64,000 bases of DNA from Eubacteriaceae bacterium UBA6119 (GCA_002423395.1 DIVZ01000001.1:7023-71022); one strand, 5' to 3'; counted from the first letter of the stretch, positions 26,034-35,555 are shown. Program-made: numbers and translations. The notes: generated by a model not told the origin, from the letters alone.

Positions 26034-26375
26034 TTATTTATAAAGTATTAAAGCAATCATTTCCAAAACGTCATCACCTATATTTTTAAGGCTGTGATAT
26101 TCCTGATCAACTGTTGCCGTTATATCTCCGTCAAATACTTCTACATCTTTTCCGTTATCATGAAAGAGTCCGTGTCCTTTTATTATGTAATACCATTCTG
26201 TTTCTCCTACGTGCTGGTGATAGCTTATAGAGCTGCCCGGTTCAAGCCAAATATGATTAAACATTCTGCCTTTATCATTTAATTTATCAGCTTCCACCAC
26301 TGTTCTTACAAGCGCCTTACCTTCTCCCGCTCCGCCCAGTTTTTCTCTTACGGTCTGATTAGTCTTATTAACCAT
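26034..26375 (-). CDS. Cupin-domain protein
   Basis: A 113-residue single-domain cupin. Metal-site motif 1 is S-Y-H-Q-H-V-G-E-T-E-W-Y-Y-I-I-K-G (two His and Glu), and motif 2 ends in Y-H-S-L-K-N. The N-terminal G-G-A-G-E-G-K segment is typical of small bacterial cupins, often linked to sugar isomerisation or sensing. The SD GGAGG lies 7 nt before the ATG. Reaction unknown. Confidence 0.88.
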   Translation of the reverse strand: MVNKTNQTVREKLGGAGEGKALVRTVVEADKLNDKGRMFNHIWLEPGSSISYHQHVGETEWYYIIKGHGLFHDNGKDVEVFDGDITATVDQEYHSLKNIGDDVLEMIALILYK

Positions 26376-26455
26376 TACATTACCTCCACATTTAACTTTA
26401 GTTTATTATAGCATTCATTTAAACATTTTCATAGTAAAATTAATCGAACATTTGT

Positions 26456-26484
26456 TTGTTTTATTATAAAATTTATGCTAAAAT
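26456..26484 (+). promoter_or_regulatory. Promoter of the radical SAM/DUF4130 pair
   Basis: TTGTTT (26456-26461), 17 nt, TAAAAT (26479-26484), 21 bp upstream of the ATG. Confidence 0.6.
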
Positions 26485-26505
26485 ATATTCGGGTGATATT
26501 TATTT

Positions 26506-27768
26506 ATGATAACAACTGCTACTTTAGAAAAACTTGAAATACTTTCTGACGCTGCAAAGTATGACGCTTCATGCGCTTCTTCTTATACTCAAAATTCAAA
26601 ATACAGCTCAATAAGACCTTTTAACTCATCGGGCATATGCCATACATATACCCAGGACGGACGATGCGTTTCTCTGCTGAAAGTATTGTTTACCAATAAA
26701 TGCACCTACAACTGTACTTATTGTGTAAATAAAGTAACAAATGACGTAAGCCGCGCGAGTTTTACAAGCGAAGAACTGGCTTTGCTAACACATGAATTTT
26801 ATAGAAGAAATTATATTTCTGGATTATTTTTAAGCTCAGCCGTAGATAAAAGCCCTAATTATACTCAGGAAAACATATATAAAACCATTTTGCTTTTAAG
26901 AACAAAATATTCTTTTAAAGGCTACATTCATGCGAAAGCCATTGCCGGAGCTGATTTATCTTTAATACAGGCATGCGGATATCTTGCGGACAGAATGAGT
27001 ATTAATATTGAACTTCCCAGCAGAGAAAGCCTTAAATTACTCGCGCCTCAAAAAAGTTTTGAACAGATTTTAAAACCTATCGATTATATTTCAAGACAAA
27101 GCCGTGAATTCCTCCCGCTTCATAATATTTCAGAGAAAAGCACATTTCTACCGGGAGGTCAGTCAACGCAGATGATAATAGGCGCAAGCGATGATGATGA
27201 TTATCAGATACTTAGGACAAGCAAGTATTTATATAATAAAATGAATCTCTCCCGCGTAACTTATTCGGCATACATACCCGTATGCGACAACAGCCTGCTT
27301 CCCAGCATTAATACAAAAATTCCATTAAAACGCGAAAACAGACTGTATCAGGCGGATTGGCTTATGAGGTACTACTTTTTTGACGCAGAAGAGTTGATAA
27401 GCGCAGAGGAAAAAAATTTAGACTTAAATATTGACCCCAAAACAAACTGGGCGCTGAATAATTTTGGTAAGTTCCCTATCGAAATAAACAATGCAGATTA
27501 TAAAACATTGTTAAGAATACCCGGCATCGGCAGAAGAAGCGCAGCGAATATTGTAAATTTACGAAACGAAGTAAAAATTGATTTTGACGTTTTAAAACAA
27601 ATGGGTGTAGTGTTAAAACGCGCAAAATATTTTATAACGGCGAACGGAAAAAATATTTCATATAAGAACTGCAATCCTTTAGATTTAAGGGAATTATTTA
27701 CAGATGAAAAAAGTCTTCAATTATCTTTTTTTAATAAAGGAGGTGTTGGTTATGATAATAGAATATGA
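26506..27768 (+). CDS. Putative DNA modification/repair radical SAM protein (TIGR03916 type)
   Basis: A 420-residue protein. The radical SAM cluster cysteines are Cys66, Cys70 and Cys73 (NKCTYNCTYCVN), with further conserved Cys45 and Cys54 just before. From about residue 335, LLRIPGIGRRSAANIVNL is a helix-hairpin-helix DNA-binding motif. This matches the family described as linked to uracil-DNA glycosylase-like genes, thought to act on DNA. Here the partner is the DUF4130-type gene that overlaps its end by 17 nt; no separate UDG gene is present. The substrate is not known for any member that I can name. Confidence 0.9.
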   Translation: MITTATLEKLEILSDAAKYDASCASSYTQNSKYSSIRPFNSSGICHTYTQDGRCVSLLKVLFTNKCTYNCTYCVNKVTNDVSRASFTSEELALLTHEFYRRNYISGLFLSSAVDKSPNYTQENIYKTILLLRTKYSFKGYIHAKAIAGADLSLIQACGYLADRMSINIELPSRESLKLLAPQKSFEQILKPIDYISRQSREFLPLHNISEKSTFLPGGQSTQMIIGASDDDDYQILRTSKYLYNKMNLSRVTYSAYIPVCDNSLLPSINTKIPLKRENRLYQADWLMRYYFFDAEELISAEEKNLDLNIDPKTNWALNNFGKFPIEINNADYKTLLRIPGIGRRSAANIVNLRNEVKIDFDVLKQMGVVLKRAKYFITANGKNISYKNCNPLDLRELFTDEKSLQLSFFNKGGVGYDNRI

Positions 27769-28462
27769 AAATACATTTGACGGTTTGCTTAGCGCGCTGT
27801 ATACTTACTATACCTGCAAAGATATAACAATTATTAACTCATCATCAATGCCCGGCTTATTGGAAGCTGATAAACACGAGACTAATTTTGAAAACGCAAA
27901 AAAATTCGGCAATAGAATTATTAATAAATTCGGCATTGCAGCATATGAAAATATTTATTTTGCGTTTATTTATAATGCAACTGACAAAGAAAGTAGTATA
28001 ATTCAATATATAAATTTTCTTGTAAATAAAAACAATAACAATATGGCATATTTTAAAATAACAAAATACAGAAAAGAAATCCTAAACACCATAGCGCGAT
28101 TTCAGGGATTTTTGCGCTTTTCTGATATTTACGGAATAATGTATGCTAAATACGAACCGGAATATGACATTACTTTTTTATTAAGCGATTATTTTAAAGA
28201 AAGACTTCTCGGCAGCGATTTTATTATTCATGACTTAAAAAGAGACCTGCTGCTTTTTTATAAAAACCAAGAAAAGGTTATCATAAAAATAAATAAAGAA
28301 ATTTTTGCAGATTATGACGATGCGAACGAACAGTATATACAAAATCTGTTTAAAACATATTTTGAAAGCGCGAGTATCAAAGAAAGAGAAAACTATAAAC
28401 TTCAAAGAAATATGTTTCCGCTGAAATATCGGCATCATGCCCTTGAATTTGAAAAAGGATAA
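27752..28462 (+). CDS. DUF4130 / TIGR03915-type DNA metabolism protein
   Basis: A 236-residue protein starting MIIEYENTFDGLLSALY and ending in YFESASIKERENYKLQ and RNMFPLKYRHHALEF, the characteristic pattern of the protein always found beside the TIGR03916 radical SAM enzyme. ATG 27752 has a perfect AAAGGAGGTG SD within the previous gene; a longer frame from 27704 has none. It overlaps the radical SAM stop by 17 nt, so synthesis is coupled. In other bacteria the domain is fused to a uracil-DNA glycosylase; here it is alone. Confidence 0.88.
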   Translation: MIIEYENTFDGLLSALYTYYTCKDITIINSSSMPGLLEADKHETNFENAKKFGNRIINKFGIAAYENIYFAFIYNATDKESSIIQYINFLVNKNNNNMAYFKITKYRKEILNTIARFQGFLRFSDIYGIMYAKYEPEYDITFLLSDYFKERLLGSDFIIHDLKRDLLLFYKNQEKVIIKINKEIFADYDDANEQYIQNLFKTYFESASIKERENYKLQRNMFPLKYRHHALEFEKG

Positions 28463-28518
28463 TACAAATATATTTTGAAAATAATATAAAGTACAGTATT
28501 CCTATAAGGCTGGTATTA

Positions 28519-29355
28519 ATGAAACTGATTAAAAACATGTTTATACGAATTATAACATCCGCTAATACGCCAAGCATAGCCGCGCAAATGTCTTATTATT
28601 TAATGCTCTCCTTCATTCCCGCAATGATTTTTATAATTTCTATTGCGACTAAGCTATATCTGCCTGCGGACAATATTTTGTCCTACCTTGAGTTTATAAT
28701 GCCCCGAACGGCATATACTGCGGTTTCTACAGCGATAAATGAGGTTTTGTCATCAAATATAAATGTCGCGACGCTTCTTTTATCTCTATGGTTTATAATG
28801 ATGGGTATAAGAGGCGTTATTATAGGCCTTGCAACATCTTATCCAGAAACATATCACAGACATGTGGTAAAATTGTATTTATTATCTTTCATATTTTCTA
28901 TATTGTTCGTTATTATTATAATAATATCCCTTGCGTTAATTGTTTTCGGAAAACATTTAGGCGCTTTAATTACGAATTATTTAGAATCGTATGCAAATGC
29001 AGTTTTACTCGGGAGATTTTTAAGTTATATTGTTGTATTCTCAATACTTGCATTTACTTTCAGTCTGCTTTATAAACATGCCCCTAATATCAAGCTGCGT
29101 TTTAGAGACATATATTTCGGCGCGATATTTACTTCGCTGGGCTGGATAGTATCTTCAATGTTTTTCAGCTTTTATATCAATAATTTCAACAGATACGGTC
29201 TGGTTTTTGGAAGTCTCGGGGGAATTTTTGTATTCCTTTTATGGATTTATTTAACAACTTATATAATACTCATAGGCAATGAAATTAATGTTTCAATTTA
29301 TATATACCGTCATACAAATAAAGACGCATCAAAATTAATAGATAAAACAAAATAA
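28519..29355 (+). CDS. YihY/virulence factor BrkB family membrane protein
   Basis: A 278-residue protein with about six membrane helices. The conserved MSYYLMLSFIPAMIF at the start and GLVFGSLGGIFVFLLWIYLT near the end are family signatures. Once annotated as RNase BN, the family is now considered an envelope protein of unknown transport role. It begins 56 bp after the DUF4130 gene and may be read through from it. Confidence 0.92.
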   Translation: MKLIKNMFIRIITSANTPSIAAQMSYYLMLSFIPAMIFIISIATKLYLPADNILSYLEFIMPRTAYTAVSTAINEVLSSNINVATLLLSLWFIMMGIRGVIIGLATSYPETYHRHVVKLYLLSFIFSILFVIIIIISLALIVFGKHLGALITNYLESYANAVLLGRFLSYIVVFSILAFTFSLLYKHAPNIKLRFRDIYFGAIFTSLGWIVSSMFFSFYINNFNRYGLVFGSLGGIFVFLLWIYLTTYIILIGNEINVSIYIYRHTNKDASKLIDKTK

Positions 29356-29382
29356 AAAAAGGAACTTAAATGTTCCTTTTTT
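29354..29382. terminator. Bidirectional terminator after the YihY gene
   Basis: AAAAAAAGGAAC-ttaaat-GTTCCTTTTTT between convergent genes. Confidence 0.92.
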
Positions 29383-29398
29383 GTTATATAAAATTCAT

Positions 29399-31063
29399 TT
29401 ATATCTCTATCTGCAAAAACCAATTTCCGAATTTCTTTCTTGTTACTCTGTCGAACAAAACCGTAAGTAAAATGCATAATATAAATACAACACCAATAGC
29501 CGCGCTTATGCCAAATAATTTTGCCGAAAATAATCCGACGACTCCGAGAATAATAAGATATGCCATGCATATAAGCATTGAAATTATTACATTCATATTC
29601 TGTTTCACAGCTCTTTGCGGATTGTCCCATACTAAGAGCGGTCTTTTTGTGTCTGTGATGAGCGATATATAAGCTGTAGGCATTGACGCAATAAGCCCCA
29701 ATAAAAGCGCCGCGAGCAGAGTAAACATATTTAGTTTTGTCACAACAAACACAGAAACACTGCACGCGACTACCAGTATTACGCTTAAAATAATATGTGT
29801 AAGCAGCCTTGCGTTGATTTGCTCATTATATGTTACAGGAATAGTTTTAGTTATCCAAAAACATTGACCCTCTCTTGAGAAGGTTGTGGAAAGTATAGGC
29901 GTAAACCCTATAAACATTGTATAAGCCGCCGCCAATATCAAAATGCTCAAATCTTTATATTTGCTTAATGCGGTTAAATCAATTTGCTTATTAACTCCCG
30001 AGGCAAAAGACATTATTAAAATCATCAAAGGCAGTATAATCATAACTCCTACAGTATTAAACAAATATATAGGAGTCCTTAACATCAGTCTTATATCATT
30101 TTTGAAAATTGAAATCATCGGGCTGTTTATATTTGTATCTATTTTTTTATTTATTTTAGTGCTCTTATTAGAAAAAGATGATTTTAATATTGACTGAATA
30201 TAAAATATCCTTCCTACCGCCGAACATACAAATACTACAACTCCGCACGACAATATATAAATCAGAAAATAATATACAGTACTGATATTATTGTAATTTA
30301 TCATCGCATTGGAAGCAAAAACTGCAGGAAAGAATATTTTAGAAATATTGTTAAGCATCGCGTTTGAATTTTGAATATAATAAGCAATAACTTCTGCGGG
30401 ATTATCGTACTGCATCGCAGACGAAAATTTTACATTTAAAAACTGATACGCAATTACTATAGCCAGAGTGAAAAACAAAGTTATCAGCTGAATTTTATCT
30501 TTTTTTATTTTAAGACTTGCTCCGCGCATTAATATAATCATAATTATCGCAAGTATGCCAAGCACCATTATGGGCAGCAGCGCTATGGCGATTGCCGACT
30601 CAATATAATATATAACGTTGCAACTTTGAGCTATTCCGTATTTTATAATAGGCGGAAGCATCAAAGGCAGCACAAACATATATTCAGACACTGTGATGGT
30701 AAGTATTTTTGACAATACAATACTTTCTGGTTTTATCGGAAGACTTAATAATGTGTCAAGATCTTTAGACATATAAAAATATGAAAGTATATAACTTATT
30801 CCGAAAATAAGTATAACCACCGCGCCAAGCGATAAGAACTGCGCCAAATAAGCGCTTGTCTGATTAAGCATAGCGTATGAATCATACATTAAAGAAGTAA
30901 AATAAACATACATTGCGTAAGCAGGCACCAAACAAATTATAACGGCGATAAATAGAATGACTTTTTTAAAAGTCCTTTTTTTCTTTTTGGTGTCATACAG
31001 CATTGCGGAAATGCCGTACACATTTTTCAGACTTACTGCGGTAAGGCGCATTACTTCTTTCAT
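29399..31063 (-). CDS. ABC exporter permease, large bacterial type
   Basis: A 554-residue membrane protein with about twelve predicted helices, in the layout of the Firmicute ABC-2-like 'putative ABC exporter' family. The ATG overlaps the stop of the ATPase gene (ATGA at 31060-31063), so the two form a translationally coupled pair. Substrate unknown. The lipoproteins just upstream suggest a role at the cell surface. Confidence 0.85.
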   Translation of the reverse strand: MKEVMRLTAVSLKNVYGISAMLYDTKKKKRTFKKVILFIAVIICLVPAYAMYVYFTSLMYDSYAMLNQTSAYLAQFLSLGAVVILIFGISYILSYFYMSKDLDTLLSLPIKPESIVLSKILTITVSEYMFVLPLMLPPIIKYGIAQSCNVIYYIESAIAIALLPIMVLGILAIIMIILMRGASLKIKKDKIQLITLFFTLAIVIAYQFLNVKFSSAMQYDNPAEVIAYYIQNSNAMLNNISKIFFPAVFASNAMINYNNISTVYYFLIYILSCGVVVFVCSAVGRIFYIQSILKSSFSNKSTKINKKIDTNINSPMISIFKNDIRLMLRTPIYLFNTVGVMIILPLMILIMSFASGVNKQIDLTALSKYKDLSILILAAAYTMFIGFTPILSTTFSREGQCFWITKTIPVTYNEQINARLLTHIILSVILVVACSVSVFVVTKLNMFTLLAALLLGLIASMPTAYISLITDTKRPLLVWDNPQRAVKQNMNVIISMLICMAYLIILGVVGLFSAKLFGISAAIGVVFILCILLTVLFDRVTRKKFGNWFLQIEI

Positions 31064-31785
31064 GATTTTGTAATCTCCAAAAAAATTTCTTCAAGCGAAT
31101 CATCTTCGCCCAATTTCTGTCTTAATTCCTGCACGCTTCCCGCCGCGATTAATTTGCCTTTATTTATTATCGCTACTCTATCACAAATACGTTCCGCCAC
31201 TTCCAGAACATGTGTCGAAAAAAATATACATTTTCCTTTTGCGCAATATTCTCTCATAATTTCTTTTAACGCAAATGAAGCTTTTGGATCAAGCCCCACC
31301 ATAGGCTCATCAAGAATCATTAATTCAGGTTCGTGGATAAGCGCCGAGGTCAGAATCAGCTTTTGCTGCATTCCGTGAGAATAACTTTCAATTATGTCAT
31401 TCAGAGCGTTGTTTATTTCAAATATTTCGGTATATTTTTTTATTCTTTCTTCTCTGTCCTGCTTGCTTATTTTATATACATCCGCTATAAAATTCAGATA
31501 CTCTATCCCTCTTAATTTAGTATAAATCTGCGGATTATCAGGCACATAGCTTATTATTTTCTTTGCCTCTATCGGCTTTTGCCAAACGTTTATTCCGCCT
31601 GCCGTTATTTCACCGCAGTCGGGCTGCAAAAGCCCTACAATCATTTTTATCATAGTGGTTTTGCCTGCTCCGTTCGGCCCTAAAAACCCGAATATTTCAC
31701 CTTTTCTAACTTGCAGATTTATATTATCTACAGCTTTTACTTTACTTTTTCCGTAAGTCTTACTAACTCCTCTTATATCCAGCAT
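31060..31785 (-). CDS. ABC transporter ATP-binding protein (exporter type)
   Basis: A 241-residue ATPase. Walker A is GPNGAGKTT, the signature is YSHGMQQK (variant of LSGGQ), Walker B is LMILDEP, and the H-loop is STHVLE. It pairs with the permease that overlaps its 3' end. It begins 17 bp after the alpha/beta hydrolase gene, so the lipoprotein hydrolase, ATPase and permease are probably one operon. Confidence 0.95.
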   Translation of the reverse strand: MLDIRGVSKTYGKSKVKAVDNINLQVRKGEIFGFLGPNGAGKTTMIKMIVGLLQPDCGEITAGGINVWQKPIEAKKIISYVPDNPQIYTKLRGIEYLNFIADVYKISKQDREERIKKYTEIFEINNALNDIIESYSHGMQQKLILTSALIHEPELMILDEPMVGLDPKASFALKEIMREYCAKGKCIFFSTHVLEVAERICDRVAIINKGKLIAAGSVQELRQKLGEDDSLEEIFLEITKS

Positions 31786-31802
31786 AAATTCCTCCGTATT
31801 TT

Positions 31803-33092
31803 CTATCTGCTTACAAATGTATAAATATCTTCTATCACGTTTTTATCTACATTATTTAAATTATTATAGTCGTCAGGCGACATAACTGTTGAGCTCATAA
31901 ATAAATGATTTAAATTATTGTAAAGGATAAATTCAGCGTTGCTGTTTTGTGCAAGACCGCTTTTCCATTTATTGTACTCACTTATTGTTACCTGATAATC
32001 TTTAGCTCCCTGCAGAATAAGTATTCTGCTTTTGCACTGTTTTATTGTCTCTATAGGGTTATAGCCTTTCAAATCAAGCCAATAAGATGCAGGCGCATTC
32101 ATTAATTGGCTGCTTGTAAAGCCTGATTTATTCTCGGTTGTTAGCGCATTAATATTGTCTCGCTGCGTTTGAAGTAAATTGATTTGCATTTGTTCTGCCG
32201 GAGTAACCGCACCGTCAAGCTCACTAATATATTTTATCTGCGTAACAATAATGTCTTGTAACGGCGTTACGTTACCCGCCATAATAATATAGCCGTTTGC
32301 CTGGGGAAGCTCATTATATAGTCTTCCCATTAAATATCCTCCCAAGCTGTGGCCTGCAATATATATTTTTTTATAGCCCATGCTTTGCATCTTTTTATAG
32401 GCATAAACAACATCGTTAATTACTTCATCATTTACAGTAAAATTATCTTCCTTAGCCAATTTAGCGCCGTATGTGTACGTTCTTTTATCGTATCTGAAAA
32501 CTGCAACCCCTTTTTGTGAAAGCCCCCATGCAATATCACGAAAAGGTTTTAATGCCCCTACAGTTTCATCGCGGTCGGTAGCTCCGGAGCCCTGCACCAA
32601 AATAACAACAGTATCGGTTTTTATATCTTTAGGCTCTGAAAGCGTTCCAGTCAGCCTGTATTTTATACTGCCTATCTTAATTTCTTTTTCACTTATATTA
32701 TCAGGCATTTGCGCCGTGTCATAAGGCGATATATGAAACCCGCTGATTTGATTTTTGTTATTAAAAGTTACACGCAATAAAATACTGCTTGACTCAAATT
32801 CCGTTATATATGAAATTGTACCTTGATATGTGCTGTGATACGTAATACTTTTAAACTTTTTCAGCGGAGCAATATATTTATTATATACTTCATTAAGTCC
32901 TTCATTGTTCATAACAGATGCCATAGAAGAAGTATAGTCATAATTATTGAGAATTTTATCAAAGTCTTTATTTACGAAATCTTTTATATAATTTTCCGCA
33001 ACACCTTTATTATCATTTGCCCCACAGCCCGCTGAAAATAAGACTGTAAGGACAAATAGAACTGTCAACATGTATATTTTAAATTTTTTCAT
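31803..33092 (-). CDS. DUF3887 lipoprotein with alpha/beta hydrolase domain
   Basis: A 429-residue lipoprotein. The signal peptide ends in LFSAGC (Cys23). A DUF3887 domain (about 25-125) is followed by an alpha/beta hydrolase with the nucleophile Ser249 in GHSLGG, an oxyanion region V-Q-G-S-G-A-T-D-R-D-E, an acid near ILQGAKDYQV and His in NNLNHLF. It probably acts as an extracellular esterase or acylase. It lies just upstream of the ABC exporter genes, and a smaller DUF3887 lipoprotein precedes it. Confidence 0.9.
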   Translation of the reverse strand: MKKFKIYMLTVLFVLTVLFSAGCGANDNKGVAENYIKDFVNKDFDKILNNYDYTSSMASVMNNEGLNEVYNKYIAPLKKFKSITYHSTYQGTISYITEFESSSILLRVTFNNKNQISGFHISPYDTAQMPDNISEKEIKIGSIKYRLTGTLSEPKDIKTDTVVILVQGSGATDRDETVGALKPFRDIAWGLSQKGVAVFRYDKRTYTYGAKLAKEDNFTVNDEVINDVVYAYKKMQSMGYKKIYIAGHSLGGYLMGRLYNELPQANGYIIMAGNVTPLQDIIVTQIKYISELDGAVTPAEQMQINLLQTQRDNINALTTENKSGFTSSQLMNAPASYWLDLKGYNPIETIKQCKSRILILQGAKDYQVTISEYNKWKSGLAQNSNAEFILYNNLNHLFMSSTVMSPDDYNNLNNVDKNVIEDIYTFVSR

Positions 33093-33165
33093 GAATATAT
33101 CACCCTTTCAGCCAACAAGCGCGGCATTTATTTTCAAATAAAAACCACACCCGTTATAACAATGA

Positions 33166-33567
33166 TTATTCCGCAGATTGAAAACTAAAACCTGCAATTT
33201 TATTGTTTTTATCAAAAGCTACGTTTACAGTAAGTTTTACATTTTCAAATGTTACCACTTTATATACAAATTCATAACCGCTCTGCGTTTTTTGCTGTAT
33301 TTCTCCCTGACTTACAACTTTTCCGGTCTGTGCAATTACTGTGTCATAAGTTTGTTTCAAAAAATCTTTAGTAATTGCTTTTTTCATTGCGCTGTCATAA
33401 TTATAGCCGCTTACCATATTGTCAAAGTTATTGTTTAAGAAATCATTGATATAATTTTGCCCTACTTCTTTGATGTTAACATTTGTATTCGCACCGCTTG
33501 AAGAACACGCGAAAAACGCTAATGATATTAAAACCGCCAATACTATCAATAAAATTTTCTTCTTCAT
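33166..33567 (-). CDS. DUF3887 lipoprotein
   Basis: A 133-residue lipoprotein with signal LAFFAC (Cys21). The rest is one DUF3887 domain, with E-V-G-Q-N-Y-I-N-D-F-L-N-N-N-F-D and a final I-A-G-F-S-F-Q, clearly related to residues 25-125 of the hydrolase gene next door. It has no hydrolase domain and is probably a free binding or regulatory partner. It lies between tadA and the hydrolase gene, all on the minus strand. Confidence 0.85.
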   Translation of the reverse strand: MKKKILLIVLAVLISLAFFACSSSGANTNVNIKEVGQNYINDFLNNNFDNMVSGYNYDSAMKKAITKDFLKQTYDTVIAQTGKVVSQGEIQQKTQSGYEFVYKVVTFENVKLTVNVAFDKNNKIAGFSFQSAE

Positions 33568-33608
33568 AAATACACCTCACAATTAATTTTTATATATTAT
33601 ATCATTTA

Positions 33609-34052
33609 TTATTTATTTCTAAGCAATTTAAAAAAATCAGACATTAGCCTAGCGCATTGTTCTTCACATATTCCCGGGTAAATTTGCAGGTTATTGCAGT
33701 TATATATGTTTTTGATATTTACTTTTGAATCCGCAAAGCCTGTTTTAGACTCGTATGCGCCGTATACTAATTTGCTTATTCTGGCGTTAATAATTGCGCC
33801 CATACACATCAGGCAGGGCTCAATCGTAACATAAATCTCGCATTCGTCCAAGTAGGATGAGTTTAATTTTTTTATCGCTTTTTGTATTGCAAGTATTTCA
33901 GCATGCGCCAATGAATTGTTTCGCGAAACGCACTCATTATGAGCTTTGGCAATAAGTACATTATTCTTAAATATTGCAGCTCCAATAGGCACTTCGTTTT
34001 TTTCGTATGCTATTCCTGCCATTTTAATTGCTGTATTCATTTTTTTAAACAT
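33609..34052 (-). CDS. tadA: tRNA-specific adenosine deaminase
   Basis: A 147-residue cytidine-deaminase-fold enzyme converting A34 to inosine in tRNA-Arg(ACG). The zinc and proton-shuttle motif HAEILAI and the P-C-L-M-C-M-G-A zinc pair are complete. I place the start at ATG 34052 (MFKKMNTAI) with GGAG 12 nt upstream; a TTG at 34070 is possible. First gene of the minus-strand lipoprotein/ABC run, probably by chance. Confidence 0.93.
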   Translation of the reverse strand: MFKKMNTAIKMAGIAYEKNEVPIGAAIFKNNVLIAKAHNECVSRNNSLAHAEILAIQKAIKKLNSSYLDECEIYVTIEPCLMCMGAIINARISKLVYGAYESKTGFADSKVNIKNIYNCNNLQIYPGICEEQCARLMSDFFKLLRNK

Positions 34053-34070
34053 ATTTATCAAAAGCTCCAA

Positions 34071-34436
34071 TATCTTTCTTCTTGTTATGATCTGATAAGA
34101 TTTAAACTTTTTTTATAAAACCCTTTGATAACTTCATATATTTAGATGTTTATTTAAATATCTAAAGGTTATTATATCAAAACCTGAGAATTTGTCAATA
34201 ATTGTTAGTACCCCTATTTAAAAATGTCAATTATTGTTTTGCGTCTGATGTAAATTAATTAACCCGTAACAAAATTATAGCTATATTAAATTACACTTTT
34301 AAATTACTTATCCGGAGATATTGGGTTCTTTATTTATATTTTTTATTATGTCAACATAATTATTTATTAATTACTCCTAAATTTATATGAATATTTCATA
34401 TAAATGTAATATATACCTTTCAGGAGGCGTATTATA
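34071..34436. other. AT-rich intergenic region with several inverted repeats
   Basis: No gene seen. TTTAGAT..ATCTAAA (34141-34166) is a short hairpin. CAATAATTG (34196-34204) and CAATTATTG (34228-34236) form a 9-bp inverted repeat enclosing ttagtacccc, somewhat like an insertion-sequence end. The palindrome at 34381 lies before the next gene. Promoters for tadA (leftward) and the solute-binding-like gene (rightward) must be here, but I could not fix either. Confidence 0.4.
34381..34405. promoter_or_regulatory. 25-bp palindrome upstream of the solute-binding-like gene
   Basis: ATTTATATGAA-tat-TTCATATAAAT: two perfect 11-bp arms around 3 nt. It sits 31 bp before the ATG and just upstream of TAATATATA, a possible -10. 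Symmetry, spacing and place fit an operator. The protein that binds it is unknown. Confidence 0.55.
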
Positions 34437-35555
34437 ATGCGCAAAATCATTACAATTATATCATTTGTAATATTAATTTTTTTCATTATTTATTTCCCCC
34501 GTATCACCGATAAAATTTATAAGTATAATGCAAATGATAAAAATGAATCTTCTTATAACGGCGTTATAACAATAGCAGACACCGTCAAACGCACTGTTAC
34601 GGGTGCGCAATTTGGTTTTATGAATAAAGTAATATATAATTATGAAAAAATATACCCGGATGTACGTGTGGAATTGAAAGAACTAAAGTATGACGATAAT
34701 TCTGAAATTGCACTGAAAATGAGCAGCAGCGATAACCATCCTGATGTTATGATTTATTATGTAAATAATATTTGTATAGACAGCAAATATTTATATGACA
34801 GCGATTTTTATCTGTCATATTCTGATGATTTATGCGAATATTTTTCTTCCGAGTTGAAAAACAATGCATATAATGCATTGCCCGTATCTTATGAAGTGCC
34901 CGCTGTTTTAATTAATACAGATATTTTAAAACAGTTAAACATTGAGATTCCGAAAGAAATTAACAGGGATAACTTTTTTACATTGCTTACAACCATTGAT
35001 TCCGCTTTAGGGAATGATAAAATTTATTCAGTTGATCTTTTTATAAGTAAAAATAATAATATTTGGCAGCCTTTCTACCTTAACGGGGACATTAGCAAAA
35101 TTACTTCATTAAAACATATAAGAACAAATTTATTAAACGTCGAAAAAGATGATGTAATAAGCTCGTTTGCCAACTCGAAATCTGCAATATGCATCGTATC
35201 GGTAAGCCAAATAAGAACTCTGCAGAATATCAAAGACAAAGGCGGCACCACATCATTCAGCGTATATGCTCTTCCGTATGAAACAACATATATAAGCAAT
35301 ATTTCTTTTTATGCTGCATTTAATACTGACGATATACTTAAACGGCATGCTATATTTAGTTTTCTAAAAAATTTACTTTCAGACCATACTCAATTAATGC
35401 TTCAAGATATTATGCATCTGCCAGTTGCCGATGTTACTTATGATAAATATACATATCTCAATAATTTAAAAATTAAAAAAAAATGCATTTTATTAGATTT
35501 GGATAGTGAAAAAATAAATAAATGCTATAATGAGATGATACAAAACATACATTAA
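34437..35555 (+). CDS. Membrane-anchored solute-binding-like protein
   Basis: A 372-residue protein. One hydrophobic segment (about 3-22) with no lipobox cysteine suggests a signal anchor or cleaved signal. The body has the layout of family 1 sugar-binding proteins: an ITIADTV strand, HPDVMIYYV, a VPAVLINTDILKQLNI stretch and helical lobes. There is no ABC permease or ATPase beside it. The SD AGGAGG is 9 nt before the ATG. It may be a sensor or peptidoglycan-related binding protein. The family call is from layout only. Confidence 0.6.
   Translation: MRKIITIISFVILIFFIIYFPRITDKIYKYNANDKNESSYNGVITIADTVKRTVTGAQFGFMNKVIYNYEKIYPDVRVELKELKYDDNSEIALKMSSSDNHPDVMIYYVNNICIDSKYLYDSDFYLSYSDDLCEYFSSELKNNAYNALPVSYEVPAVLINTDILKQLNIEIPKEINRDNFFTLLTTIDSALGNDKIYSVDLFISKNNNIWQPFYLNGDISKITSLKHIRTNLLNVEKDDVISSFANSKSAICIVSVSQIRTLQNIKDKGGTTSFSVYALPYETTYISNISFYAAFNTDDILKRHAIFSFLKNLLSDHTQLMLQDIMHLPVADVTYDKYTYLNNLKIKKKCILLDLDSEKINKCYNEMIQNIH

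Noticed and set aside
34196..34236. Inverted repeat around ttagtacccc, as an insertion-sequence end or MITE
   Set aside because: Only 9-bp arms, no target duplication, no transposase remnant and no second copy in the window.
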